A stretch of DNA of 64,000 bases from Simmondsia chinensis (Eukaryota; Streptophyta; Magnoliopsida; Caryophyllales; Simmondsiaceae): contig JAGTTD010000019.1 in assembly GCA_018398585.1 (NCBI GenBank), positions 5,369,702 to 5,433,701 on the forward strand. Direction: 5' to 3'. The notes below the pieces were generated by a model that was not told the DNA's origin, searched no databases, and saw only the letters and a list, made by a program, of their open reading frames with translations. Below, in pieces: positions 1 to 10,790 of this stretch. Numbering within the stretch: the stretch's first letter is position 1; every line of letters starts with the position of its first letter. Position numbers and translations under genes: made by a program.

Positions 1-616
1 AAAAAGTCACAAAAAAAAAAAGGCATCACAAAAGATGGAGAAGAAAATTAAAGATTTGAGTTTTTAGCATCACTAAACAGGTTGGGCTTGAGTTTATTTT
101 GTTTCTAAGGCTCACTGGGCACGATAGCACACGACACGATACATTTACTAGCCTAGACAACAATACTGGATAAGGGCTCTAAGTAGGTATGACCTACAAA
201 GCCATGCTTTATATGGCCATCTTATCCATCAAACCCTAGGCATGCAAAGAAGCACAAGCATAGACCCCCCCTCAACTTTATATGTTGAAAATGATTGTAT
301 GCCAGTGAAAATGAAAGAACCCCATGAAGATTTTTACACACACAATTCACAATAAATACATACAAGCACGGGCCACCAAACAATTATTAGTACAAATTCA
401 CCAAACCCACGCGGCCTTATCATTCTCACAACTCCAAACCCACTTTTTCTTTTTCTTTTTTTTTTTTTTCTTTTTTCTTTAATTAATAGTTGCGAAATTC
501 CATGAGGATTTTCAATTTTTTTGCCTACATTCATCACACCCACCTTTCCCTCTCTTCTCCCAAATCTTCTTTAATCATTACCCATTTGGAATTTCTCTTG
601 TTTTTTCCCCCCTTTT
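1..616. other. 5' flank of the ACL5-type gene
   Basis: No gene is visible. The stretch is AT-rich and carries a long pyrimidine tract (about 437-480) just upstream of the promoter. The short open frames on both strands show no recognisable domain. Confidence 0.5.
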
Positions 617-628
617 CTTTATATATAC
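617..628 (+). promoter_or_regulatory. Putative TATA box of the ACL5-type gene
   Basis: CTTTATATATAC lies about 110 bases upstream of the start codon, which would place transcription start near 650. The implied leader (about 650-738) holds no ATG, so no upstream ORF is expected. Inferred from motif and spacing only. Confidence 0.5.
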
Positions 629-738
629 TAGTGGGTGTTTGCCTGTTTCTCTCACAACTCACAGCTTGGAAAGCATCATTTTCTTGTGTTAAAATTTGTG
701 GGTGTGGGTTAGAATTTGTGGGTTTTGAGTGAGGGGAA

Positions 739-3700
739 ATGGGTAGTCTTACAATTAGTAATGGGAATGGGATTAATGGGAACGGGATGACGAATGGGAA
801 AGGTCATAGTATGAATGGTGGAGGTGAAGGAGTACATAGGAGGAGTTGTTGGTATGAAGAAGAGATTGAGGAGAACTTGAGATGGTGCTTTGCTCTAAAT
901 AGGTATATTCATCGCTTTCATATCTTTTGGTTTGTTCCGTCTTTATACCCGTTCACTTCGAGTCTTCTCTGGAGGTGGTTGAGACACTTAATATATGTTA
1001 GTCTTCGTTTGTTTTTTGTCTTTTGTTTCCCTTTTTTTAAGGGTTAACAAGGAATAGTCTATACGGGTTTCCTATTTTATATTATGTCCTTGTCACTAAA
1101 TATTGAAAAAAAAGGTATATTTTCATCCCCTTATCCAGCAAAAAAAAATAAAATAAAATTATATGCCCTTTTGGAATTTGATTCAAGAAATTGTTGCGTT
1201 AGTTCTTTGTTGTCATTGAACTATAAGAATGCAAATAGTTTGATATTATCTGGCTTATAATAGAACAAGTTTTGACCATGTCATTATTTATTCATATATG
1301 TATGTAATTTTGTGTATTTGACATACCATCTCCTTTAATATATGGTCCGGGCCAATCCTGTTTTACTTGTATGAGTCTGATCTTAACAGCTTGTTTAGTG
1401 TCCGAAAATGCTAGGGCTAATTCTCATAACTTGATGGAATATAGTGATATATAAGACTGACAAAATCTGACATGATATATGATAACGTAATATACCAATT
1501 CCAAGATTGTAAGTTTGAGTTAGGGCTTTTGGTGTTGGGTTAAATTTAGATTTGGGTTCGCTAAGCCTACTTCCAAAATGTTTAACTTATTTGTGTAGTT
1601 ACGTTGAATTATATAAGTTGTCTTAACTATGTAATATTATTGTATTCTATATTGAGATGAGATGATTTGTACGACGCTTGCGTATATTAATTTGACAATA
1701 TATTTCGTATAGAAATAAAAATGTCATATGTTTATTATTATCGTCAATTATAAAGGCATATGATGGCATCTTTGCAAGTTGGCAAACAAAACCATGTAAT
1801 TAAATGCGTTACCTACAAGATACCCGTTTAATATCTAAGTTTGGTTAGGTTGAGGACCATTTAATAAATAAGCAGGATTTGTCTTGACCCCTTTACTAGA
1901 ATGCCTCATATGATAGAAATAAATATACAACATGACATAACACATTTGTGCCTCTGGTGAGAGTTGGATGATCAGTTAAAATTACTAAAATTATAAGTTG
2001 ATCATATAGCTTGCAAATTTTCCTTTTTTAAGACGGTAATAAGAGAGATAAGTAAGGAAAGAAGTTAGGCGAACTTCCTAACGATAACTCTACCAGCCAA
2101 AACCAAAACACAAAGGTCTGCACTCGGCAAAAAAAATCCACTACACTATGCAATAAATATGATGGCCAAACTTTGCAAACCAGTCAGCTATCATATGAGG
2201 TTCCTTGCAGTAATATGAGTATCTTTGGAGACATTTGATAAAATTGAAACGATACAGCTTGCAAACTAGGTCTTATGTCATCTATATTCTGGGTTTTGAT
2301 AGAAAAGATCCCAAACATTTGTCCATATATTTGGTTATTTGTTGGTGATAAATAGAATTTGTAAGAAAGTAAAGGGACAAAATCCTAGAAGAAGGTTCAT
2401 GAAAAGGCAAAAAGGAGCTGAACCTTTTTGTTGGGTGAGACAAAAAAGATTAAGCTTTGGGTTTTTTATGTTGTCTGCTTTATTCTTATCTCCACTATGC
2501 TTTTGCACATAGGGCCCTTTTGGCAAGCAACAAAAAAGGGTTTCTTTTGTTGACATACTATAATCTCTGTAATTGATCTTATAGGAAGAAGACTTAGGCT
2601 CACTTACCCAAAAAAAAAAATAAAAGGCTTAGGCTCTTGTTGATCTTATGGGAAAAAGGCTTATAAAAAACTGTTGTTTGTAAGTGCTTTTTTAAAAATA
2701 CTTTTGTAAAAAAGTTCAATAAGGAAAGAAAAAAAATTTAGTTTCTGATTTTATTCTCGCCTTGAAGAAGAGCATTATTCTTTTGTTTTTATTTAAAAAT
2801 AGAAAAATAACTTTTGTTTTAATCTAAAAGCATTTACCAAAAAATTCTATTTAAATGTAAGTTAATTTTTGGGGCAGAGGCCCTTAGATCCTGAAAAACT
2901 GCTTTATTAGAGCGTTCTTTTCCAAAAAAGAAGTTTAATGTCCTTAGATTGTTGTCATGATTGAGGATTATAGAAGCCAATCTTAATTGCCTTTGAGTTT
3001 GCAAGCCCAAGACCTTTATTACTGTTGTTTTGCAGTATTATTATCCATAAGTTCAACACCTTTGGAAGGTATAATTTGATAATTAAGGTCCCAATATTAA
3101 ATTCAAATCTCCTATCCTTCAATCCTGATTGCTTACCAATATTTTTATATTGATAATGCCTGGAGTGGGGGGATGCCGGATTCAAACTCGCATCTCGGGT
3201 TGGCCAACTACCATTTACCACGTAAAAGACAATTTTGATAGTGGGATTCTTTTGGTTGCAGCATATTGCATACAGGAGCAACTCAATACCAAGACATCCA
3301 ACTCCTGGACACAAAGCCCTTTGGCAAGGTCCTTAGCTAAAATTACTGAATTTAAAAACTAAAACTTCACTGTATTATAATTAATTAGTCAAGGTTACTG
3401 AATAAGATTGCACTTGTTTTTACCCTGACAGGCTTTAGTTATAGATGGAAAGCTTCAAAGTGCAGAGATTGATGAATTCATCTACCATGAATGTCTTGTC
3501 CACCCAGCATTGCTTCATCACTCAAAGTAATTCTGCGCTTAGTTTCTGCCATTTCTTTTTATCATTTTAAGGATTGTCCTGTAATTGGTCTCCAGTCCAG
3601 TCTAGTCCATGTAAAATTTTACCGAGTCTTATGTAAGAACTCCATATATGAGTTTAGCTGAATGCCACATTAAAGTTGTGGGATATAAGAAATCAATATA

Positions 3701-6700
3701 TAAGCTTAGTGGATTACTCCACCTACTTCCAATTGGTTTCAGGATGGAATCCTGCTTGGACTTATACGTGGATGTCATTTGTTCAAACTTTAAGAATCTC
3801 ATATGTGGGATTCTTACTAGACTCACATGTGGATTCTTTGACAGTTGAAGACTAGAGCATTGTTATGGTGCATATGGATTTATCTTGATCAATGGTTTTC
3901 GTTTTGTTTGGTGAATGATAGACCGGGAAAAATATTTATAATGGGAGGAGGAGAAGGTTCCACAGCTAGGGAGATTCTGAGGCATAAGACTGTTGATAAA
4001 GTTGTTATGTGCGATATCGATGAGGTTAGTTATTCTTCTCATATAATCAGTTTTTGTTATGGAAATGAAATAAAAGAAAAACGAAAAATCAACAAGAAAA
4101 TTAATACTTCACTGAGGATTTGCCACAAGTGAGGGGCAAATCAAATTTGAGTCGCACGTGATACATGACTAATAGCTAACAAAAGTTTTCCTGCAGGAGG
4201 TGGTGGATTTTTGCAAGTCCTACTTAGTTGTGAACGGAGAAGCATTTGGTGATCCTAGACTTGAACTCGTCATCAACGATGCCAGGTCCTGCTCCGTATC
4301 CATATTCCATTACTATATCTATTTGTCCGAGATACTTGCTGTTAAGGGTTTCACCTATCAGTTTAATAAAAAATTTCATATTAGACTCGTGAGAGAGAAA
4401 AGATCAGCGTGTAACTCTAATGAGCTATTGCACTTAAAGCCAAGTCTATTCAATTTGTCAAGTTTATCAATAAGGTCCCTACACGTTTAGTTATTTCGAT
4501 TTAATCTGTGTGTTATATTATCTCTTGCAATATTATCCAAGTACTATTATATTGACTTAAATATGTATGGCAAGTTACAAGAGCAGTCCATTTTGCGTTC
4601 TAGGAACTCAAGGGAATATTCAGTTTAGGCATTCATTGAAACAATTGAAATATATAACACAATGGCTAGACTGAAACAACGAAAAATATGAAAAACTAAT
4701 TGATGTACTTGACAAAGAATAAGGTAGTATAACATAACAAAATCCTACTTACATCGATATTGTGTTGTTTATGGTGATGTTGTAACAGGGCTGAGCTTCA
4801 AAGTAGAAGCGAGAAATACGACGCGATAATTGGAGACCTGGCTGACCCCATTGAAGGAGGTCCTTGTTATCAGCTCTACACCAAATCCTTCTACGAGCTT
4901 ATCGTTAAACCTAGACTTACTCATGATGGTATATTCGTTACTCAGGTACGAATTTTGAGCTAGTTGTTAGGTAATAGTATTTTTATAACGACCTTGGTAT
5001 TTCTATGATTGAAACTACTAAATGGTATAAAAATTAATGACTCGATCATTGTTTAATGTCCTTTGCAGGCAGGGCCTGCTGGCATTTTCAGTCATACAGA
5101 AGTTTTCTCTTGCATTTACAACACTTTGAAGCAAGTGTTCAAGTGTAAGTTGCCACCGAATTCGAGTTTCTTGTTAGTTTATAGGCTCTGTTTAGTCCAA
5201 CGGAAAACATTTTTCTTATAAAAGATTTTTCTTTATGAAGTATTTTCAATTATAAATAATATTTTCTCAATTTTTCTTTTTTGTTTTTCTAGATAAAGAA
5301 AATGGTTTCGTTTTATAAATTTGTATGAGGTTCGTGCTTGGCAAGTTGAGGTTGAAGCAGGATATATGACGTGAGATTACACTGAAAAACATTTTTTCCT
5401 CCTTGAAGGATTGTGTTTTCCTCTTTGTTGAGAGAATCAATTTATGATTCTTGCTATGAAGTTCTACAAATAAATAATGGAATTGAGACAGAAAAAAGTC
5501 CTTCCTCAAGACAAATGGAGAGGCTTAGTGTCACTTTGAACGATTAAGATCTCAAGAGAATAATCTTCGTTTGATATTGTATCCTGCAGATGTCGTGCCT
5601 TACTCGGCTCATATTCCATCTTATGCTGATACCTGGGGATGGGTTATGGTACGACAACTTATGCTCTTCTTTCATAACTTTTGTTTCATAGACAAGGCTT
5701 AATGTATTGATAATAATAAACAGAGATGTGTCCCACCTTGCTATATATATATACACATACATACATACATACAGACATACATACATATATACTTATATAT
5801 ATACGATCTATCTATTCTGTATCAATATTATCATCTACATCAGAAAGGGAATGAGCGTAAAAACTTACTTTTGTACGTGTTGGGATGACAGGCATCAGAT
5901 TCTCCCCTCGAGTTGAGTTTTGAGGAGTTTGATCTCCGGATAAAGCAGAGGATAAAAGGCGAAAACCGATACCTTGATGGCAGAACCTTCCTTTCTGCTT
6001 CTACTTTAAGCAAAGCCGTTCGCAAATCGTAATGCCTAATCTTTTATCCATCTTTACCCTTATCATTTCACATTGTCAATTAAGTACATGTTAATTTTGG
6101 AAAATTTTCCTAATTTCATATCTTTGTTTTTCCAAGTGTTTTTACGTGGAATTAAAACATTACCAAACCAAAAATACTACAAGTCACGAGAAAACAAGCA
6201 ACGGAAATGGCACGAGAAGAAGGGTGCTAGGAAGCAAGTTGTCGTGAACACAAACTCTTCCCTAGTCGTGCCATTTTCATGCGCCCAATTCTTCTGCAGT
6301 GTAGCATTACTCTTACCAAACACATGCAGAATCTAGGACATTTTAATATCGTTTTTTATTCACGATTTCTAACTTTTAGAAAACAATAAAGAGATTTTGA
6401 AAATATTGTTCTTGGTATATGTGTTCAAATTTCACTCAAACTGGATCAAACTAGTAAAAACTGCATTCAATCACAAAGAAAGCGGTGAGAATAAAAGAGA
6501 GATGTTTTCTAATTTTTGGTAAAAAGAAGAAAAAGCTAGAAAACCGGCTTTCCTAAATTGACTTGAAAGTGGGCTTTGAATACATTCTCTGTGAAAATAC
6601 GATTTAGCGAACTTTTTGAGTGCTGTTACTCTTAGAGAAAAATTATTATTGCCACAACGACGATGTAACTTATATTGAATAATAGCCACAAAATTTTACA

Positions 6701-7072
6701 TAGTTACTTAGACGCTAACATTTTTGTCGCTATTCTCGCTTGTTTGTTCGTTTGTTTCTTTTTGATGTTGCCTATCCATGCAGTGCCCTTTTTTTTTTAC
6801 CTGTTTATTTTTTGTTTTGTGCTATTTTGTCTTTATTTTCTGATTCTCGTTTTATGTGAGTTGACTGTGGCCTCGTTTATACGAGCTGCCCGTTTAATTC
6901 TACGACCGTGTAACTAATTATTGAAAAAAGACTTTCGTTGCGATTCTTGGTTATTATATATTGTTGACATGATTGTTTATTTTGGAATAACAGATTGGAA
7001 AATGAGACACATGTATATACAGAAGGAGCAGCAAGGTTCATATATGGCCATGGCATACACAATCAACCCTGA
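739..7072 (+). CDS. ACL5: Thermospermine synthase, ACAULIS5 type (complete, 10 exons)
   Basis: Exons: 739-902, 3262-3328, 3432-3526, 3922-4024, 4197-4285, 4789-4945, 5069-5144, 5590-5648, 5892-6028 and 6994-7072. All borders are GT-AG and phase is kept throughout, giving 341 aa, close to the family length of about 340. The enzyme moves an aminopropyl group from decarboxylated S-adenosylmethionine to spermidine, making thermospermine, which limits xylem differentiation in known plants. Visible signs are the conserved WYEE-type entry near residue 40, the ILHTG/YQDI stretch of exon 2, the nucleotide-binding GGGEGS at residues 117-122, and GDLADP at 188-193, where D189 is the expected catalytic base. 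GPCYQLY and the C-terminal RFIYGHG follow. The N-terminus is a Gly/Asn-rich extension. The small last exon is easily missed because intron 9 contains LINE debris. ACL5 rather than spermidine/spermine synthase is chosen from exon-by-exon similarity to the ACL5 family. Confidence 0.95.
903..3261 (+). other. Intron 1 of ACL5 with repeat debris
   Basis: A long AT-rich intron without coding signal. Around 2650-2890 there is a poly-T/poly-A, TTTTAAAAAGT-rich block resembling a short hAT-like MITE. Around 3100-3235 an inverted B-box-like motif (TTCAAACTC on +, GAGTTTGAATCC on -) suggests a decayed minus-strand tRNA-derived SINE. Both are tentative. Confidence 0.4.
5737..5810. repeat. TA/TACA microsatellite in ACL5 intron 8
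   Basis: Alternating TA, CATA and GACATA units form a mixed tetranucleotide/dinucleotide repeat. It produces spurious Tyr/Ile-rich open frames on both strands. Confidence 0.85.
6770..6936 (+). mobile_element. LINE 3' end fragment inside ACL5 intron 9
   Basis: The text (GTTGACTGTGGCCTCGTTTATACGAG, then CTACGACCGTGTAACTAATTATTG and an A run) matches the 3' UTR ends seen at about 54.9, 53.8 and 59.3 kb. It is a severely 5'-truncated LINE copy in sense orientation. No target duplication could be assigned. Confidence 0.6.
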
Positions 7073-7442
7073 ATCCCAAGCACAAAGCCCCACATCACAT
7101 AGAAAAAAAAAAAAAAAAACTGCAAGATCTAAACAAAATGAACTCTGTTTCCTCTTTTTTTTTTTTTTTTTTTTGTCTTTTGAAATTGTGGTATTAGATC
7201 TTTGAAGTTATCTACTAAAAATGAAAGGAATTATATGAGTAGTTGTTTGTTTTATAAAGGTTAATGGAATATTATCGTTTGCAGTTGATATCCCATATTG
7301 CTCTTGTTTGTAGTGAGTATTTGTGATTTGTGTTGTGATATTTTGCATTCTGATGTATAAATGTTCTTGCGGCCTTGTCATTGTAAATGATCGATTGTGC
7401 AAAAACAATTTAAAAGAGAACAGTTGTGATTGATTGCTCACC
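7073..7442 (+). other. 3' UTR and flank of ACL5
   Basis: It contains an A run (about 7102-7119), a T run (about 7157-7175) and no coding signal. The exact polyadenylation site cannot be placed. Confidence 0.4.
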
Positions 7443-7790
7443 TGATTTGCTAGGTGAATTACTCAAAGAATTGGGTTCGATTTAGATATTAAAAGAAAAT
7501 TTGGACTTCAAACGAGAAGGTATGAGAGAAAGGGAAATAAAAATATCGAGATTTATATGGATTATGGCAGAAACCCTTATAGGAGTATATGTAGAAATTT
7601 GATAAGGAATATAACTTGAACAATGAAGAACATTTGGAATGAAAGAATATTTTTGGATGATTGAATTAATAACAATACTAGCCTATTTATAATTTACATC
7701 AAGGTAAATAAAAAGATACAAGACGAAAAAAAATCCTAGGCTAATTACATCAATACAATTCTAGATTTAGAAAATTGAAAAATTGAAGAA
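7443..7790 (-). repeat. Degenerate copia LTR-like fragment
   Basis: The stretch resembles in layout and wording the LTR of the copia element at 23354-28503: a TTGGATGATT block, a short AT-rich leader, and AATCCTAGGCTAATTACAT near 7735. No TSD or coding remnant was found, so it may be a decayed solo LTR of a related family. Confidence 0.35.
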
Positions 7791-7924
7791 GGCATTTATG
7801 GGGTCATTTACCACCATGGCTGTTACAAGGAGAAGGAAATGGGAGAGTAATATCAAATAATTTACTACCCTAATTTAATTCTAGATTTAACTTACTTTAT
7901 TACATTAAAATAGATATAATTATG

Positions 7925-8108
7925 CTTTTTTGGTGATGAGGGATTGAGTTGCCTCAACCAACTCCGGCCCATGAGAATAGCCCACAAGCCCCCATGAGTA
8001 GGTGATTCATGAGTATATCCTCAGCGAGAATCAAACTCTTGACCCCTGGGCGATGACCGCATGGGTAGGAGATGCCACTAACTGAGACACCCTCATGATG
8101 GGCCAAAT
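7925..8108 (-). mobile_element. tRNA-derived SINE with poly-A tail (minus copy)
   Basis: Read on the minus strand it starts near 8108, has an A-box-like GTGTCTCAGTTAGTGG, a B-box-like GAGTTTGATTC, then a body ending in a short A run (T run at 7925-7931 on +). It is flanked by ATAATTATG (7916-7924) and ACAATTATG (8109-8117), an imperfect 9-bp duplication. The same family occurs in plus orientation at about 49803-49996. Confidence 0.7.
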
Positions 8109-8324
8109 ACAATTATGTACATGCTAGAATTCAACAGTATATATATAGTGGAGAAAAATAGTAATACCTGTTTGACATTTCATACTAAATAATTTGAGAG
8201 ACAGCACAACATAGATGAAAATGTGTAAATAATATTTCAAAGAATAAAACACTGCTTAGCATCCAAGACGTATTATTACTACATGCCTCGTAAACTTATG
8301 GATCTGAGTCATATGACTATTTTT

Positions 8325-8440
8325 TTTTTTTAAATTGATAAAATCATTACATGGATAAAAAAGAATATCTTGAACCTAGGATTTTATAAATAACCTAAAG
8401 TATCCTGACCACTAGGGTACAAAAATGTTGGTTCAGTTAC
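8325..8440 (-). mobile_element. Probable second type of tRNA-derived SINE (minus)
   Basis: On the minus strand CCCTAGTGGTCAGGATAC resembles an A box and TAGGTTCAAGAT a B box, followed by a body ending in a run of at least 11 A. No target duplication was resolved. Confidence 0.45.
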
Positions 8441-8489
8441 GTGACTATAATTTGAAATTAAGATTAAAAGTTTTTGAAACTTACGGATC

Positions 8490-9092
8490 GTAACATTACT
8501 GTGCTGGCTGTTGTTGCCCCAGGAGGCAAGTAGGTCCATGGTTATGAGATGGTGTGGCTTGACCTTTGCTTCCTTAGCTCTCGTGGCTGAGGCCAGTGCG
8601 ATTAGAGCTGCTTGTTTCCTAGCCCCTTTTTGGGTATGGGCTCGGGCTATCTTTGAATTAGACTATAAGGAGGTGATCTATATCATCAACAATTTTGATT
8701 CATCACCTTGACAAATTCAAGCCATACTTTTTGATATTAAATTATTTTGTTCAGATCTTGAGTATGTTCTTTTTGGTTGGATTCATAGATCAGCTAATTG
8801 GGTTACCTATGAAATTGCTAGGCATCATAGTTTTGGTGTGTTGCACCCCTCAGATTGGGGGTTCTCTGAAACAGCCTCCCTACCCTGAAGGGGGAAGGCT
8901 GCATATATCCACCCCCTAGACTCTGCTTAGGCGGGAGCCTTTGGGGTAGTGGGAATGTTGTTGCTTTTTATAGTTTCGGTTTTTGCGTACATGACTGGCT
9001 TGACTAGCCTGTTCTAAACGTAGTACAAGCTCTTTTAAATGATAGTAATAAATAGTTAGATTTCATGCCTTTTCAGTTAAAAAAAAAAAGCC
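8490..9092 (+). pseudogene. LINE 3' fragment with RNase H domain, split by a SINE
   Basis: Around 8560-8836 the frame encodes an RVT_3-type RNase H C-terminal region (AEASAIRAACF, then an ESD-like strand, DI, and ANWVTYEIARHHS), with a TGA at about 8708. It resumes after the inserted SINE at 8970 as a LINE 3' UTR ending in an A run at about 9079-9090. The missing upstream reverse transcriptase shows 5' truncation. Confidence 0.65.
8838..8969 (+). mobile_element. 5'-truncated copy of the 5S rRNA-headed (TTG)n SINE
   Basis: It is bounded by ATAGTTTTGGT (8827-8837) and ATAGTTTCGGT (8970-8980), an 11-bp duplication with one change. Its first bases, GTGTTGCACCCCT, equal the 3' end of plant 5S rRNA. 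The shared SINE body follows (GAAACAGCCTCCCTACCC, GGCTGCATA, CTGCTTAGGCGGGAGCC) and a GTTGTTG tail. It lies inside the LINE fragment above. Confidence 0.8.
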
Positions 9093-9229
9093 AAGCGAAA
9101 TCATTGGTGTCACACATACTAACATAAAAAAACACGACACAATATGTTTACCAGACATATATAGAACATGCCATGATAAGGAGAGGCAAACATTCGCGCC
9201 AATGCTCGTCACGGAAACAGGGTTTCCGA

Positions 9230-9790
9230 TGTGTCAGGCAAGGGCGACACAAGCTGTCACGTACCTAGGCTTAAGTTGTTAATTCCTTTAATTCTTAGTT
9301 CAAAAATACTTAGTTGAGCTAAAATTATTGGAACCAATGCCTTAACTTGTTTAATTTCTCTCAAAAAAATGGATTTGGAAATCGGAAACTTAACTAACTT
9401 TCGAATTCTATTTTTGGCGGGAAATCGGTTATAACCGTTGGTAGATTTTGGCGTGTTAAGGGGCTGCTGTAGTTAGTTCAGATTTTTGCTTGAATCCGTC
9501 CTGTTTTACCCTTTTTTCCCATCCCTTTGTCTATATAAAGGGGCTTTCAAGTCATTGTAATACATAACATTGATGAATGAAAATACAATTACAAATTACG
9601 GTTCTCTTTTCTCCCCGAACTCTCCCTATTCTCCCTCTCTTGGTTCTGCAACTCTGCATAATTCTTTCTTCTCTCCCTCTATTCTTTCCTTTTCTCCCTC
9701 TTTCCCTCAATCAAATTCAAGAAAACATTAGTTTATGACCTAGAAAACTTTCAGTCCTCTTCAATTCACTGCTAAAAACTGGTGAGCATC
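9230..9790 (+). repeat. Possible solo LTR of a gypsy-type element
   Basis: The stretch has LTR-like design: TATATAAAGGGG at about 9532, a CATTGTAATACATAACATTGATGAATG stretch typical of plant gypsy R/U5 regions, and a long CT-rich tail (9600-9715). Its ends are not clear and no target duplication was found. There is no coding region next to it. Confidence 0.4.
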
Positions 9791-10156
9791 TTCATGATTC
9801 TATGTTTACACTAACATGATATGGAATAGGAGTAATGATAATCACATGAACAAGTTGTCGTTGTTGTGAGTTTTCCTGCAGTTGTATCTCAATTTCAGCT
9901 CTTGTAAATTGAAAGATAGTTCGCGTTTAGTATAGTAATTTTATAGTATTGGTAAAAATCAAACTTTCGAGCACAAATGAAAGCGAAAAATATCAAAATT
10001 AACCCACAAGATATAGTGGAAACTGTATTTCAACTAGAAGAAAAAATCATAGAATCCGAACAAGTGCCTCATCCAATATGAAATTTAAGAATTATAATAT
10101 CTAATCATGACTACCTATCCCGTATTACAATTATGTAGAACGGTTTATTTCATTGG

Positions 10157-10404
10157 TAAGGATTCATTTATCAGGCATTAATGCACCGGATCCCATTAGA
10201 ACTCTGAAGTTAAACGTGCTTGGGCGAGAATAGTATTAGAATGGGTGACCTCTTGGGAAGTCCTCGTGTTGTCAATAAGGTTGGGAATCCTCGAAAACAA
10301 TCTCTTGGCAGGGTTATACCCTGAAGGGGTAAGGCTGCGTATATCCACCCCCCTCCCAACCCTGCTTAGGTGGGAGCCCTTGAGGCATTGGGTCTGTTGT
10401 TGTT
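10157..10404 (+). mobile_element. SINE with a 5S rRNA head and (TTG)n tail
   Basis: Bases about 10157-10270 align with plant 5S rRNA from its first nucleotides: ATGCACCGGATCCCAT, GAAGTTAAACGTGCTTGGGCGAGA and ATGGGTGACCTCTTGGGAAG are all present. Most differences from the usual 5S sequence are C-to-T or G-to-A. The internal 5S control region (A box, intermediate element, C box) is therefore retained. From about 10285 the body shared with the other SINE copies follows, ending in TTGTTGTTG. The whole unit is flanked by GGTTTATTTCATTGG (10142-10156) and GGTTTATTTCACTGG (10405-10419), a 15-bp duplication with one mismatch, so head and body moved together as one unit. Confidence 0.9.
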
Positions 10405-10504
10405 GGTTTATTTCACTGGGAACTAGGAGCCCGAGAAATGCCTCAGTTGTTGTAGTAGAGATCATAGTAGCAAGAAATGGGATTCTGTAGGCGATAAGTA
10501 TGGG

Positions 10505-10790
10505 ATTTAAAAGAATTCAACCGGAAGGTGATAATGGAATTGTGATAAGGCGCCAAAAGGAGAGATGAAGGCTCCTTGGAAGATTCAAAATATCATTTCT
10601 GATATTTTAATGTCTTCTAATAGAGGTGATATGGTCAGCTTTAATCATTGCTTCCGCAAATCTAATATGGCAGTGGACTGGATGGCCAAAGTAGGTCACT
10701 CTTTTTATTTTCCTGTTCTTTGGTTTTCTCTGCCTGTTGTTGATTTGTAGTCTATAATTTTGTGGATGTACTAGGTCGATCCTTTCTTAG
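10505..10790 (+). pseudogene. LINE RNase H C-terminal fragment
   Basis: The frame at 10565-10750 encodes PWKIQNIISDI, NHCFRKSN and DWMAKVGHS, the last strand and helix of the RNase H domain of plant LINEs (usual pattern: R-x-AN-x-x-ADWLAK). It ends at a TAG, with 3' UTR-like sequence after it. Reverse transcriptase is absent. Confidence 0.6.

Noticed and set aside
3845..4490. Separate small genes at 3845-4132 and 4200-4490
   Set aside because: They are ACL5 exons 4 and 5 read on into their introns.
5544..5916. Tyr/Ile-rich ORFs on both strands
   Set aside because: They are translations of the TA/TACA microsatellite in ACL5 intron 8.
8695..8919. Continuous LINE reading frame through the SINE (VLHPSDWGF...)
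   Set aside because: The frame stays open by chance. The 11-bp duplication and match to the SINE body show that RNase H coding stops at the insertion.
10157..10270. A functional 5S rRNA gene
   Set aside because: It is a single copy with many transitions, its 3' end is altered, it lacks a T-run terminator directly after, and it lies within the duplication-bounded SINE.
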